Source of the DNA: Chryseosolibacter sp964438975
Lineage (GTDB): Bacteria > Bacteroidota > Bacteroidia > Cytophagales > Cyclobacteriaceae
Reading direction: 5' to 3'
NCBI GenBank assembly: GCA_964438975.1
Contig: CAYTMU010000017.1
Coordinates: 8,115 to 72,114 of the forward strand
DNA: 64,000 bases
The translations under genes were made by a program, and so were the position numbers. The notes beneath the pieces were generated by a model. That model saw only the letters and a list, made by a program, of their open reading frames with translations. It was not told the DNA's origin and ran no database searches. This document shows positions 27,878-36,417 of this stretch, piece by piece (the stretch's first letter is position 1; each line of letters begins with the position of its first letter).

Positions 27878-28807
27878 ATGGCTGTTAAACTCTTCAGTGG
27901 CAGGGCCACACGGTATCTGGCCGAAAAGATTGCTGATGCGTATGGCGAACCCTTGGGCGAAGTTGATTACCAACAGTTCAGTGATGGTGAAATGTCGCCT
28001 TTTATCGCCGAATCGGTCCGGGGTCACGATGTTTTCATTATCCAATCGACGTTCGCACCGGCTGACAACCTCCTGGAGTTGTTGCTGATGGTGGATGCGG
28101 CGAAACGGGCGAGTGCTCACAACGTCAATGTGATCATGCCTTACTTCGGATACGCGCGTCAGGACCGCAAAGACAAGCCGCGGGTGTCCATTGCCGCCAA
28201 GCTTATCGCGAACTTGTTGTCCGCCGCTGGAGTTGACAGGATCATGGCATGCGATCTTCACGCTGACCAGATACAGGGCTTTTTTGATATTCCCGTCGAT
28301 CACCTGGACGGATCGTACATATTTGTCCCATATCTCAAGTCATTGAAATTGGATGACATCATGTTCGCCTCACCAGATGTCGGTGGCATCAAACGTGCGC
28401 GGAATTTTGCCAAGTTCTTCAATGCAGAACTGGCAGTATGCGACAAGTACCGGAAGGTCGCGAATAAGATCGAATCCATGCGGCTCATCGGTGAGGTTCA
28501 AGGCAAGGACGTAATCCTCGTCGACGATCTGGTGGACACAGCCGGAACCATCTGTAAGGCGGCAGCGCTGATCCAGGAAAACGGTGCGAAGTCGGTCAGA
28601 GCTATATGTACTCACCCTGTGTTGTCAGGTGAGGCATACGAGCGTATCGAAAAGTCGGCGCTGGCTGAGATGGTCGTAGCTGATACTATTCCCTTGAGGA
28701 ACGGGGCGTCGAAGATCAAAGTATTGTCAGTATCCGATCTTTTCGCCAAGGCAATCCGGAAGATACACGACAACGAATCAATAAGCTCGCTGTTCATCAA
28801 ACTGTAA
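27878..28807 (+). CDS. prs: Ribose-phosphate pyrophosphokinase (PRPP synthase)
   Basis: A 309-residue class I PRPP synthase, which makes PRPP from ribose 5-phosphate and ATP for purine, pyrimidine, histidine and NAD synthesis. Visible signatures are YFGYARQDRKDKPRVS (flexible loop and ATP site), a metal-binding MACDLHADQIQGFFD, and the PRPP-binding loop VILVDDLVDTAGTI. Length and motifs match the bacterial enzyme. It follows tRNA-Gln and leads rplY and pth, a common bacterial gene order. Confidence 0.96.
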   Translation: MAVKLFSGRATRYLAEKIADAYGEPLGEVDYQQFSDGEMSPFIAESVRGHDVFIIQSTFAPADNLLELLLMVDAAKRASAHNVNVIMPYFGYARQDRKDKPRVSIAAKLIANLLSAAGVDRIMACDLHADQIQGFFDIPVDHLDGSYIFVPYLKSLKLDDIMFASPDVGGIKRARNFAKFFNAELAVCDKYRKVANKIESMRLIGEVQGKDVILVDDLVDTAGTICKAAALIQENGAKSVRAICTHPVLSGEAYERIEKSALAEMVVADTIPLRNGASKIKVLSVSDLFAKAIRKIHDNESISSLFIKL

Positions 28808-28856
28808 TACGAAGAACGGTGTAACACGGAAGTATTCAATTTAAACCATAATAACC

Positions 28857-29501
28857 ATGAAAACTGTTGAGATTATAGGGTATCGAAGAGCAAATCTCGG
28901 CAAGACAAGTTCACAGAAACTGAGAGACGAAGGTCTCGTTCCTTGTGTGCTGTACGGAGGTGAAGAACAAATCCATTTTCACTCTCCGATGATCTTGTTC
29001 CGGGACATTGTTTACACAAACGAAGCACACTTTGTACACCTCAATATTGAGGGCGAAGAGTGCCAGGCGATTTTACAGGAAGTCCAGTTTCACCCGGTGA
29101 GTGAAATCATTCTGCACGCCGATTTCCTGAGGATTTCGGAAGACAGGAAAGTGAAGATGAACATTCCGATCAGACTGGTAGGCGAGGCTCCCGGTGTAAC
29201 CAAAGGCGGAACGCTGGTGCGCAAGCGCGCCGCTCTGCGCGTACACGGACTTCCCAAGGACATGCCGGACCATATCGACATTGACGTAAGTTCTCTGGAT
29301 TTTCACCACGCCATCAAAGTCGGCGATATCAAAATGGCGAATCTCGAGTTCCTGGACCCTAAGGCCGCCTCGATTGCCGTTGTAGAAGTACCTCGCGCTG
29401 CCAAGCTGCTTGAAGAAGCTGCTGCTGCCGCACCTGCCGGGGAGGGCGCTGCTGCTGCCCCTGCCGGTGACGCTGCCAAGAAAGAAGGAGGCAAGAAATA
29501 A
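28857..29501 (+). CDS. rplY: 50S ribosomal protein L25/Ctc
   Basis: A 214-residue L25 of the long, two-domain Ctc type, which binds 5S rRNA. The N-terminal domain has VEIIGYRRANLGKTSSQKLR and VPCVLYGGEEQIHF; the second domain carries VPIRLVGEAPGVTKGGTL-like and LRVHGLPKDMPDHIDIDVS segments. An alanine- and glycine-rich tail with repeats of APAGEGAAAAPAGD closes the protein and is probably disordered. It starts 49 bases after prs and precedes pth, as in many bacteria. Confidence 0.95.
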   Translation: MKTVEIIGYRRANLGKTSSQKLRDEGLVPCVLYGGEEQIHFHSPMILFRDIVYTNEAHFVHLNIEGEECQAILQEVQFHPVSEIILHADFLRISEDRKVKMNIPIRLVGEAPGVTKGGTLVRKRAALRVHGLPKDMPDHIDIDVSSLDFHHAIKVGDIKMANLEFLDPKAASIAVVEVPRAAKLLEEAAAAAPAGEGAAAAPAGDAAKKEGGKK

Positions 29502-29557
29502 GGTTCCGGTTACCGGCTTCCGGGTAACGGAAGCCGGCGACTGCAACTGAAAGCCAG

Positions 29558-30118
29558 ATGAAATACCTGATCGCAGGACTTGGCAACATCGGGCCGGAAT
29601 ACGAACTGACCCGTCACAACGCAGGATTCCTGGTGCTTGATCATCTCGCCGACCAGCAAGGCGCTACTTTTGCGCCCTCCCGCCTGGCGGACAAGGCTGA
29701 ATTCCGATACAAGGGAAGAACTATCCACCTCATTAAGCCGACCACTTATATGAATCTCAGTGGCAAAGCAATCGCCTATTGGCTTCAGGCGCTGAACATA
29801 ACTCGCGAAAACTTGTTGGTGGTCGTGGATGAGATCGCTCTTCCATTTGGAACGCTGCGAATGCGTCCGAAAGGGAGCGCCGGCGGACACAACGGCCTTC
29901 GCAACATCGAGGAGATACTGGGCGACCAGGCTTATGCCCGGTTGCGGTTTGGTGTTGGCAGTGAATTCGGAAAGGGTCAGCAGGTAGATTACGTACTGAG
30001 TAATTTCGCACAGGAACAATTTGATGCGCTCCCTCCTCTCATGAAGAAGGCCAATGATATGATTCTCTCCTTCTGCTCCATCGGAATAGAAAAAACGATG
30101 ACACAGTACAACGGGTAG
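29558..30118 (+). CDS. pth: Peptidyl-tRNA hydrolase
   Basis: A 186-residue Pth, which releases peptides from prematurely dropped peptidyl-tRNA. The catalytic histidine is H20 in LTRHNAGFLVLD, the acidic partner lies in LLVVVDEIALPFG, and the glycine-rich SAGGHNGLRNIE segment contacts the substrate. Length is normal. It is the last gene of the prs-rplY-pth unit and converges on a minus-strand gene. Confidence 0.95.
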   Translation: MKYLIAGLGNIGPEYELTRHNAGFLVLDHLADQQGATFAPSRLADKAEFRYKGRTIHLIKPTTYMNLSGKAIAYWLQALNITRENLLVVVDEIALPFGTLRMRPKGSAGGHNGLRNIEEILGDQAYARLRFGVGSEFGKGQQVDYVLSNFAQEQFDALPPLMKKANDMILSFCSIGIEKTMTQYNG

Positions 30119-30168
30119 TCGCTACCGTTCGCGAACTCCCGGGGCAACCCGGTCGCTACGCAAATTCC

Positions 30169-30993
30169 TCAAAAAGTGGCATTGATAACAAGATCCCGTG
30201 TCTCCTGGAATCTGTTTGTATATCGGAAGAATTCCGATGTTCGATCGAAACGGACAAAGTCCTTCGGTAACTTGATGGTGGCAATCTTCTTTTCGAGGAA
30301 GCCATCCTCCGGAATGCGACTGATCCGGTAGAGCCAGATCTCTTTGTCAACGACAACGGCGAGGATGTTGCCTTGTTTACCCTTTATCTTGCCGACCTGG
30401 AGTGCCGAAGGTCTCGCCAACTGCACCGACTCACAGGAAGGTTCGTCGAAAGTTTTCTTCGCATGTCGCAGGTCGACATATCCCCCGCCCAGCGATGCAC
30501 GATGGTCGCCATGGAAGAAGTTTGGGAACTCAACGACGGTCATTCCGTGCTTCATACTCGTTTCAACGAACTTTCGCTTTCGCTGTAGCGTCGTCTTGCC
30601 CTCCAGGGTCATATCCATTCCCTGTCCGCCGCTGTGTCCGCTAGGCTGGTGGCTGTTCCGCGGAATGGGTTGCCCCGGCGCAAGCGCCTCCTTTACCCGC
30701 GTAACCCCGCCATCAACCGCGATTTGGTATATGTAAATCGGTGCAGTCTCCGCGAAATAGGGATTGATCAAAAGAAAAACTTCAGTGCTGTTATCTCCGT
30801 CGATATTGGAAATCGCCCAGTCGACCGTTCGAGGTTGAAATGCTTGCGACGAATCAGTAAACATTTCAAGGTACTCACTCTTGAGAATGTAGTTGAAGAC
30901 CTTTTGCAGATCAGATGGCAGATCGGCCATAGTTTGCCCATGACTGGTAGACGCCAGAATCAGAGAGAAACAAACCGTCGCCAAGGTCTTCAT
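30169..30993 (-). CDS. Secreted protein of unknown function
   Basis: A 274-residue protein with a signal peptide (ATVCFSLILASTSHGQ). It contains an ISNIDGDNSTEVFLLINPYF segment that resembles an integrin/VCBS-like calcium-binding turn (DGDN) and two more short beta segments (IWLYRISRIPEDGFLEK), so it is probably a beta-rich exported protein. No family is recognised. It is the most distal gene on the minus strand of the redox region and may not belong to it functionally. Confidence 0.65.
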   Translation of the reverse strand: MKTLATVCFSLILASTSHGQTMADLPSDLQKVFNYILKSEYLEMFTDSSQAFQPRTVDWAISNIDGDNSTEVFLLINPYFAETAPIYIYQIAVDGGVTRVKEALAPGQPIPRNSHQPSGHSGGQGMDMTLEGKTTLQRKRKFVETSMKHGMTVVEFPNFFHGDHRASLGGGYVDLRHAKKTFDEPSCESVQLARPSALQVGKIKGKQGNILAVVVDKEIWLYRISRIPEDGFLEKKIATIKLPKDFVRFDRTSEFFRYTNRFQETRDLVINATF

Positions 30994-31008
30994 GTTACGT
31001 GGTTAATG

Positions 31009-31027
31009 CCTGGTTCCGATCACCAGG
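31009..31027. other. Short inverted repeat between two minus-strand genes
   Basis: CCTGGT at 31009-31014 and ACCAGG at 31022-31027 form a six-pair stem with a seven-base loop after the DsbA-like gene. It may be a weak transcription end signal; there is no T tract. Confidence 0.3.
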
Positions 31028-31046
31028 TAACCGCGCCGCGATACGG

Positions 31047-31709
31047 CTAGGTCACCGCCGAAGTTCCTTCATACTCAGCCCATGCCTGGAGAAGAGCCTG
31101 GTAGAATAATTGCGGATCCTGGGCCCCGGAAACTGTAAACTTGTCGTTTATCAGGAAAAACGGCACACCCCGAACGCCAATGGACCGCGCGAGCGTCTCG
31201 TCTTCCCTGACCTTGTCTGCGAAAAGGTCGGACTCAAACACCTCCTGCACTTCCCTCTCCGGAAGACCGATTTCAACCCCCGCGGTGACGAGCGTGTCTC
31301 GGTCATCTATATTCTTCCCTTCCGTGAAATGAGCCCGAAAAAGGACTTCCTCGGCCTCGTTTCCAAGCCCTTTGGACTTCGCCAACTGAATCAGCCTGTG
31401 ACCATTGAATGAGTTGGCCACTACCGCGTTGTCAAAATCAAAGTCAAGTCCCACTTCCCGGGCGATACCCCTCACCCTGTCATGCATGCTCGCGGTCTGT
31501 TCCCGGCTCATGCCCTTGATGTCCGATAAGTAATCATACGAATGCAGACCCGGTTGGGTTTTCAGATTGGGGTCCAGCTGAAAGCTCCGCCACACGACTT
31601 CTATCTTATCCTTCTGCGGAAATTTCGCCAGCGCCATCTCAAATTTTCGCTTTCCGATATAACAGAAAGGACACCGTATGTCCGACCAAATATTAACCTT
31701 CATTGCCAT
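31047..31709 (-). CDS. DsbA-family oxidoreductase (FrnE-like)
   Basis: A 220-residue thioredoxin-fold protein with the active-site CPFC in SDIRCPFCYIGKRKFEM near residue 13, an inserted helical domain and the cis-proline segment GVRGVPFFLINDK. No signal peptide is present, so it is cytosolic, as for FrnE-like oxidoreductases linked to oxidative or quinone stress. Start is the ATG at 31709, or 31703. It lies 14 bases after the DsrE-like gene and is probably cotranscribed with it. Confidence 0.9.
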   Translation of the reverse strand: MAMKVNIWSDIRCPFCYIGKRKFEMALAKFPQKDKIEVVWRSFQLDPNLKTQPGLHSYDYLSDIKGMSREQTASMHDRVRGIAREVGLDFDFDNAVVANSFNGHRLIQLAKSKGLGNEAEEVLFRAHFTEGKNIDDRDTLVTAGVEIGLPEREVQEVFESDLFADKVREDETLARSIGVRGVPFFLINDKFTVSGAQDPQLFYQALLQAWAEYEGTSAVT

Positions 31710-31723
31710 AATTCAATTTCGTA

Positions 31724-32080
31724 TCAGTAGCCCGCTTTAATATAACTCCATCCTTCACTCTGACGGCGAACGATGTGGGCGATACCCGCGGGTATAGGCT
31801 TCGCCATTTGCGAAAGCTCGGAGAAATCCACCTTCTCCGCGCGAATCGTATTCTCACAAACCAGAAAGTCGACACCTTTTTCCTGAAGATCCTCCACGCG
31901 TTTGTGAAACGGGCCGTCCTTTAACAAGAGATCAATTCCATAACTATGAGTGACTACTTCTATCCGGACACCATTCATCGCTTCCAAAAGATTCATCAGC
32001 TGTCGCAACATCGATTTCTGAATAAACGTGTCGTTGTTCGACAGTTGAAATACCACCTTATATCCTTCATCAGTTTTCAT
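31724..32080 (-). CDS. DsrE-family protein
   Basis: A 118-residue protein of the DsrE/DsrF-like fold: KVVFQLSNND near the start, VEVVTHSYGIDLL-type strand and helix, and VDFLVCENTIRA, whose cysteine aligns with the conserved DsrE position. DsrE-like proteins carry sulfur or act as small redox carriers. The ATG at 32080 is used; the frame is open upstream to a TTG at 32113. It lies between NDH-2 and the DsbA-like gene in one minus-strand run. Confidence 0.75.
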   Translation of the reverse strand: MKTDEGYKVVFQLSNNDTFIQKSMLRQLMNLLEAMNGVRIEVVTHSYGIDLLLKDGPFHKRVEDLQEKGVDFLVCENTIRAEKVDFSELSQMAKPIPAGIAHIVRRQSEGWSYIKAGY

Positions 32081-32139
32081 TTTTGCATCATTCACGGCGC
32101 TTATCAGCGCCAAATTCTCGTATCACTTCTCCAATTCTC

Positions 32140-32253
32140 TCAATAGGTCGGTAAGATCAAGAGGACCTGATCTCCAAACATCGTCGTCAGGTGGAACCCG
32201 AGCAAGTCGCTGACGGGTTGTTCTGTGTTTCTCATATCATATTTCATTGCCAT
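32140..32253 (-). CDS. Possible 37-residue peptide or frameshifted remnant
   Basis: Its ATG overlaps the NDH-2 stop as TAATG, the classic coupled start, and the frame runs 37 codons (MAMKYDMRNTEQPVSDLLG onward) to the TGA at 32140-32142. From the DLLG region, a second frame continues to a later stop as RVPPDDDVWRSGPLDLTDLL followed by RELEK, which looks more protein-like than the in-frame tail. A single missing base in the CTCGGG run would join the two, so this may be a small gene with a frameshift. Confidence 0.35.
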   Translation of the reverse strand: MAMKYDMRNTEQPVSDLLGFHLTTMFGDQVLLILPTY

Positions 32254-33530
32254 TATTCGTTGTCATCGCGCGATTGAGGCCGGATAATCAATCTCAGCGT
32301 GGGATCATTCGTCATAAACGACCATAACCAGCTGAACGCTAGCTTTGCTTTATTCCGGAAACTAGTGATAGGAATGAGGTGAATGAACAACCATACTAAC
32401 CACGCGAAGAATCCTTTCATAAACCCTCGCGGCAGATCCACAACCGCCTTGTATTTTGAGATGATCGCCATTGTACCCTTGTCTTTGTATTGAAATGGCA
32501 CCAGCGTTCTATCCTCCGCCGCCCGTTTGAAATTATCAGCCAGATGCTTGCCCTGCTGGATCGCAACGGGCGCCAGCATGGGATGCCCATCCGGATAGGA
32601 TGCGTCTGTCGTCACCAGTGCGATATCCCCGATAGCAAATATGTTATCGGTGCCCATTATCTTGTTGTGCTGGTCCGCCAGGATGCGTTTCCCGCGTCCG
32701 AAGGAATCACCGGGAAGACCCGGTATTTCACGGCCGACTACACCCGACGTCCAGATCAAAGCCTCTGTCGGGATTCTTTCTCCATTTCCCAATATTACAT
32801 TTCCATCAACGTAATCCTTAACCGCTACATTCAGCTTAACCTGGACACCAAGCTTTCGCAGTACCAGGGTTGCCTCCATTTGTGAACGCTTACTCATCGG
32901 CCCAAGCAGATGAGGCCCGGCCTCGATGAGATAGATCGCATTGTTGACCCGAGGTATCTCGGGATATTCCTTTGGTGCGATCGTGTGTGCCATCTCGGCT
33001 AACATACCCGCTACTTCGACACCACTTGGTCCGCCCCCGGCAATCACGATATTCAACAATCGTGTTTGCTCCTCCGGATCGGAACTACGCGCAGCTCGCT
33101 CCATATTGAGCAATAAGTGATTTCGAAGATTCGTTGCATCTGTTATTGTCTTCAGCGGGTGTGAGTTTTCCTTCACATTCTCCATTCCGAAGTAGTTGCT
33201 TTCGGTACCGAGTGCCAGAACCAGGTAATCATATTCAAGTGTCCCCGAATCGGTCTCAATACTATTCCGGTCCGCATCCACCCGCAGGAGTTGTCCGAGA
33301 TGAAACCTCAGGTTCTCCTTCTCCTGAAACAACCTGCGAAAAGGATAACTGATGTTCGATGGCTCTATGAATGCCATACCAACTTGATACAACAACGGCG
33401 TAAAGGAGTGATAGTTGAAGCGGTCAACCAAAGTAACCCCAAACCGCGAGTCGTTGGCCAATTGCTTGACCAGGTTGATTCCACCGAATCCACCTCCGAC
33501 TACCACTACTCTTTTCGGCCTTGCATCCAT
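32253..33530 (-). CDS. ndh: Type II NADH dehydrogenase (NDH-2)
   Basis: A 425-residue flavoprotein of the non-proton-pumping NADH:quinone oxidoreductase family. The FAD Rossmann motif is VVVVGGGFGGIN (residues 8-19), the NAD site is IVIAGGGPSGVEVAGML, and the second FAD segment is IFAIGDIAL. A C-terminal amphipathic/hydrophobic segment (GFFAWLVWLFIHLI) probably anchors it to the membrane. It follows the SDR gene by 16 bases on the minus strand and its stop overlaps the start of a small frame. It passes electrons from NADH to the quinone pool, which fits the quinone-handling genes on the facing strand. Confidence 0.93.
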   Translation of the reverse strand: MDARPKRVVVVGGGFGGINLVKQLANDSRFGVTLVDRFNYHSFTPLLYQVGMAFIEPSNISYPFRRLFQEKENLRFHLGQLLRVDADRNSIETDSGTLEYDYLVLALGTESNYFGMENVKENSHPLKTITDATNLRNHLLLNMERAARSSDPEEQTRLLNIVIAGGGPSGVEVAGMLAEMAHTIAPKEYPEIPRVNNAIYLIEAGPHLLGPMSKRSQMEATLVLRKLGVQVKLNVAVKDYVDGNVILGNGERIPTEALIWTSGVVGREIPGLPGDSFGRGKRILADQHNKIMGTDNIFAIGDIALVTTDASYPDGHPMLAPVAIQQGKHLADNFKRAAEDRTLVPFQYKDKGTMAIISKYKAVVDLPRGFMKGFFAWLVWLFIHLIPITSFRNKAKLAFSWLWSFMTNDPTLRLIIRPQSRDDNE

Positions 33531-33546
33531 CGCGTTCCTTTTCTAA

Positions 33547-34293
33547 TTATTGTGCCAGATATCCGCCATCTACCGGATAGTACCCACCTGTTACAAAGGA
33601 AGCTTTATCGGAGGCTAGCCACGCGATCAATTCACCGACTTCATTTGCTTCTCCCAATCGTCCAATGGGGTGGAGTGCTACAAGAGCCTGACGAGTTGCA
33701 TCGTCCAGCGCATCCAGAAGCGGGGTGTTAATATATCCCGGCCCGATCGAGTTCACACGAATCTTCTTATCAGCATACTCGAGAGCTGTAGCTTTTGTCA
33801 GCCCAACCACGCCGTGCTTCGCAGCCACATATGCGGGCGAACCTTTCGTACCGGCATGTCCCAGAATAGAGGCGACGTTGATAATGCTTCCGCCCTTCTC
33901 AAGCATCGCACCAATCTGATAACGCATACCGTAAAAGACACCGGAAAGATTGATATCGATCACCTTTTGCCAACCGTCAACCGGGTATTCACCGGTCATC
34001 GCTAACGGCCCACCAATACCTGCGTTGTTTACCGCGATATCCAATCGACCGTACTTCTTCAGCGTTTGCTCCACGAGTGACAGATTGTCTTCTGCTTTCG
34101 ATGAGTCAGCGCGAACGAAGAATGCTTCACCACCTGATTTCTTGATTGCTTCGACGCCACGATTCCCGTTCTCTTCGGAAATATCGGATATCACCACCTT
34201 AGCACCCTCGCGAACAATGGCCTCGGCAGCAGCGAGGCCAATCCCTGACCCGGCTCCTGTAATTATTGCTACCTTGTCCTCTAACGTCTTCAT
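33547..34293 (-). CDS. Short-chain dehydrogenase/reductase
   Basis: A 248-residue classical SDR. The cofactor motif is TGAGSGIG at residues 12-19, NNAG is at 89-92, and the catalytic Ser-Tyr-Lys is S142, Y155 and K159 (PAYVAAKH). It ends with the usual GGYYPVDGGY. The ATG at 34293 is used; an upstream ATG would add seven residues. It leads a minus-strand run with NDH-2, DsrE-like and DsbA-like genes. Confidence 0.92.
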   Translation of the reverse strand: MKTLEDKVAIITGAGSGIGLAAAEAIVREGAKVVISDISEENGNRGVEAIKKSGGEAFFVRADSSKAEDNLSLVEQTLKKYGRLDIAVNNAGIGGPLAMTGEYPVDGWQKVIDINLSGVFYGMRYQIGAMLEKGGSIINVASILGHAGTKGSPAYVAAKHGVVGLTKATALEYADKKIRVNSIGPGYINTPLLDALDDATRQALVALHPIGRLGEANEVGELIAWLASDKASFVTGGYYPVDGGYLAQ

Positions 34294-34344
34294 GTCATAT
34301 CGTTTAATATTCAATAACCTAATTCAAATTGACAGCAAGGAGAT

Positions 34345-34893
34345 CTATCCTTTCTTAACTACCTGGATCTCCGCTAACAGTTTGACATCCTCGCTCACAA
34401 GAACTCCACCGGTCTCCAGTGCAGCGTTCCAGTTGAGATTGAAGTCAGTTCGATTGAGCTTTCCGCTAAGCGTGAACCCTGCTTTCTCATTTCCCCAGGG
34501 ATCCTTGCCAATACCACCGAACTCGACGTCGAAAACCAAAGGTTTCGTTACTGCGCCAATGGTCAGATCTCCGTGCAACACATAGTCTTGATCGCCCTTC
34601 TTTTCAAATCGCGTAGAGACGAATTTGATCTGCGGGTACTTTGATGCATCGAAGAAATCCCCTGATTTCAAATGCGTATCTCTGTCTGTGTTGTAGGTAG
34701 TAATGCTGTCTGTATCTGCTGTAAACTTGATAACTGCAGTTGTGAAATCATCGCCATCTGTTTCTACTTCGGCATCGAACTTTTCAAACGCACCCGAGAC
34801 ATTTGTTATCATCATGTGCCGCACCTTGAATCCAACTTCGCTATGCGTAGGATCAACGGACCACTTTGTTCTTTTTTCTGCTTTTGTTTCCAT
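34345..34893 (-). CDS. YceI-family lipid-binding protein, without signal peptide
   Basis: A 182-residue YceI-like protein, an extended lipocalin-type beta-barrel that binds long isoprenoid or polyisoprenoid chains. Signatures are KWSVDPTHSEVGFKVRHMM near the start, SGDFFDASKYPQIKF in the middle and a central FTLSGKLNRTDFNLNWN. It begins directly at the mature domain, so it is cytosolic, unlike periplasmic E. coli YceI. The frame is open upstream, but the ATG at 34893 is the best start. A TACCTTTG promoter element lies 33-41 bases upstream. Confidence 0.88.
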   Translation of the reverse strand: METKAEKRTKWSVDPTHSEVGFKVRHMMITNVSGAFEKFDAEVETDGDDFTTAVIKFTADTDSITTYNTDRDTHLKSGDFFDASKYPQIKFVSTRFEKKGDQDYVLHGDLTIGAVTKPLVFDVEFGGIGKDPWGNEKAGFTLSGKLNRTDFNLNWNAALETGGVLVSEDVKLLAEIQVVKKG

Positions 34894-34926
34894 AGTTAGT
34901 TTGTTTTTTGTTATTGATAATGAGAC

Positions 34927-34934
34927 AAAGGTAG
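34927..34934 (-). promoter_or_regulatory. Bacteroidota -7 promoter element of the YceI gene
   Basis: CAAAGGTA on the plus strand is TACCTTTG on the minus strand, an exact TAnnTTTG match, about 34 bases from the YceI start codon. It lies in the same 210-base divergent region as the dioxygenase promoter. Confidence 0.5.
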
Positions 34935-35073
34935 GCCCGAGTATGCCCGAAGGTCGTTGAACTAGGTTAAGAAAATCATACCGTATCAAATAATATAGAA
35001 CCAGGGCAGGCGTGGTATTTGTGTAATACCGTTTTTATTAATCTGGATTAACGCCTTCTTCTCGCACACGCTG

Positions 35074-35081
35074 TACCTTTG
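35074..35081 (+). promoter_or_regulatory. Bacteroidota -7 promoter element of the dioxygenase gene
   Basis: TACCTTTG at 35074-35081, 21 bases before the ATG at 35103. Its mirror-image partner at 34927-34934 drives the facing YceI gene. Confidence 0.55.
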
Positions 35082-35102
35082 ACTCATTAAAACAAAGCAG
35101 CT

Positions 35103-36035
35103 ATGGAAAAGATACTAGGAATTCATCACATTACCGCCATCGCTGGCAATGCGCGACGGAATCACGATTTCTATACGAACGTCATGGGTCTTCGTCTGGT
35201 GAAGAAGACGGTCAATTTCGACGATCCGGGCACTTATCACTTTTATTTCGGAGATGAAGTGGGATCACCTGGCACCATTCTCACCTTCTTTCCATGGGAA
35301 GGCGTTACGAGAGGGAGGCAAGGAAGCGGCATGACCACTGATATTGGTTACGCTGTTCCGTCTGGCAGCCTGCCGTTCTGGACCGAACGATTGAAGAAAG
35401 AGAACGTGCAGATCACCGGCAGTGGCGAGCGGATGGGTGAAGAGTTCTTGTCGTTTGACGATCCCGATGGTTTGCCGCTAACGCTTATCGTCCCGGCAAC
35501 GGTCGATGCGAGAAAACCCTGGGAAACAGCGGAAGTTAAAACAGATATAGCCACACGTGGATTCCATAGTGTCACACTCTCCCTGCGATCCGTGTCCGAG
35601 ACTTCACGGGTGCTCACCGACATCTTCGGCTATTCACTCAAAAAGCAGGACGGCAACCGATACCGTTACAGCACCGAGGCAGTGCAGGGCGCATCCCTGG
35701 TAGATCTGCTTGAGGTCCCGGATGTCCCCCGGGCAGTGAACGCAGGAGGCACTATTCACCACGTTGCGTTCCGTGTGGCAAATGAAGACGTCCTCATGCA
35801 TTTCAGAGAAAAGATACTGGAGTCCGGGCTCAACATCACAGAAAAAATAGACAGAAACTACTTCTTCTCACTGTACTTCAGAGAGCCGGGCGGTGTTCTG
35901 TTTGAAATCGCGACTGACAATCCGGGGTTTGCAGTAGATGAGCCAGTAAACGAACTAGGCTCGAGCCTGAAACTTCCTCCGCAGTACGAGACTCGTCGAT
36001 CTGATATTGAGAGCGTACTCCCGTCGCTTACATAG
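35103..36035 (+). CDS. Ring-cleaving dioxygenase of the VOC superfamily (MhqO-like)
   Basis: A 310-residue two-domain glyoxalase/bleomycin-resistance protein. Both halves show the VOC pattern, with ILGIHHITAIAGNARRNHDFY and FYFGDEVGSPG in the first, and IHHVAFRV and GVLFEIATD in the second, giving the iron ligands His and Glu. The overall sequence resembles MhqO/MhqE and LinE-like dioxygenases that open hydroquinone or catechol rings. It faces the YceI gene, is followed by a GNAT and a carboxylesterase, and has its own promoter. Substrate is inferred from family resemblance only. Confidence 0.85.
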   Translation: MEKILGIHHITAIAGNARRNHDFYTNVMGLRLVKKTVNFDDPGTYHFYFGDEVGSPGTILTFFPWEGVTRGRQGSGMTTDIGYAVPSGSLPFWTERLKKENVQITGSGERMGEEFLSFDDPDGLPLTLIVPATVDARKPWETAEVKTDIATRGFHSVTLSLRSVSETSRVLTDIFGYSLKKQDGNRYRYSTEAVQGASLVDLLEVPDVPRAVNAGGTIHHVAFRVANEDVLMHFREKILESGLNITEKIDRNYFFSLYFREPGGVLFEIATDNPGFAVDEPVNELGSSLKLPPQYETRRSDIESVLPSLT

Positions 36036-36090
36036 TGTCGGCTAACGCCTTCGATTGTTTAACAAAACCGGATTAACAAAAAACCGTTAT

Positions 36091-36405
36091 ATGAACGACA
36101 TCCAATTACAACTCAATGACACAGGCCGTGGTGCCTTCGTTCTTGAGAACGCTGGCGAACGTTTCGCTGAAATGGAAATCGGCATCCGGAATGGCAACCT
36201 TACGGTATACCATACGGAAGTTGTCGAAGCAATGAAAGGTCAGGGTGTGGCATCAAGGCTACTAAAGGAGATGGTGACTTATGCCCGGGCGAACAGTCTC
36301 AAGGTAATCCCACTATGCCCTTACGTGCTGGCTCAGTTTAAACGACATCCCGAAGAATACGCGGACATCTGGAACAAGACCTGGCACGCGCGCGACTCAC
36401 ACTAA
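36091..36405 (+). CDS. Small GNAT-fold N-acetyltransferase (Yjdj type)
   Basis: A 104-residue protein with the short GNAT pattern of YjdJ-like acetyltransferases: GRGAFVLENAGERFAEMEI, the acetyl-CoA loop KGQGVASRLLKEMVTYA and the closing ANSLKVIPLCPYVLAQF. It starts at the ATG at 36091; the frame is open upstream. It lies between the dioxygenase and the carboxylesterase and shares their direction, so it is probably cotranscribed. Confidence 0.85.
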   Translation: MNDIQLQLNDTGRGAFVLENAGERFAEMEIGIRNGNLTVYHTEVVEAMKGQGVASRLLKEMVTYARANSLKVIPLCPYVLAQFKRHPEEYADIWNKTWHARDSH

Positions 36406-36417
36406 AATACTGACTCC

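Noticed and set aside
27744..28088. A 114-codon open frame overlapping tRNA-Gln and the start of prs
   Set aside because: It runs through the tRNA and the terminator and has no protein motif.
30119..30168. Inverted GTTCGCGAAC in the pth/secreted-protein gap
   Set aside because: A 10-base palindrome alone is expected by chance and has no stem-loop with a T tract.
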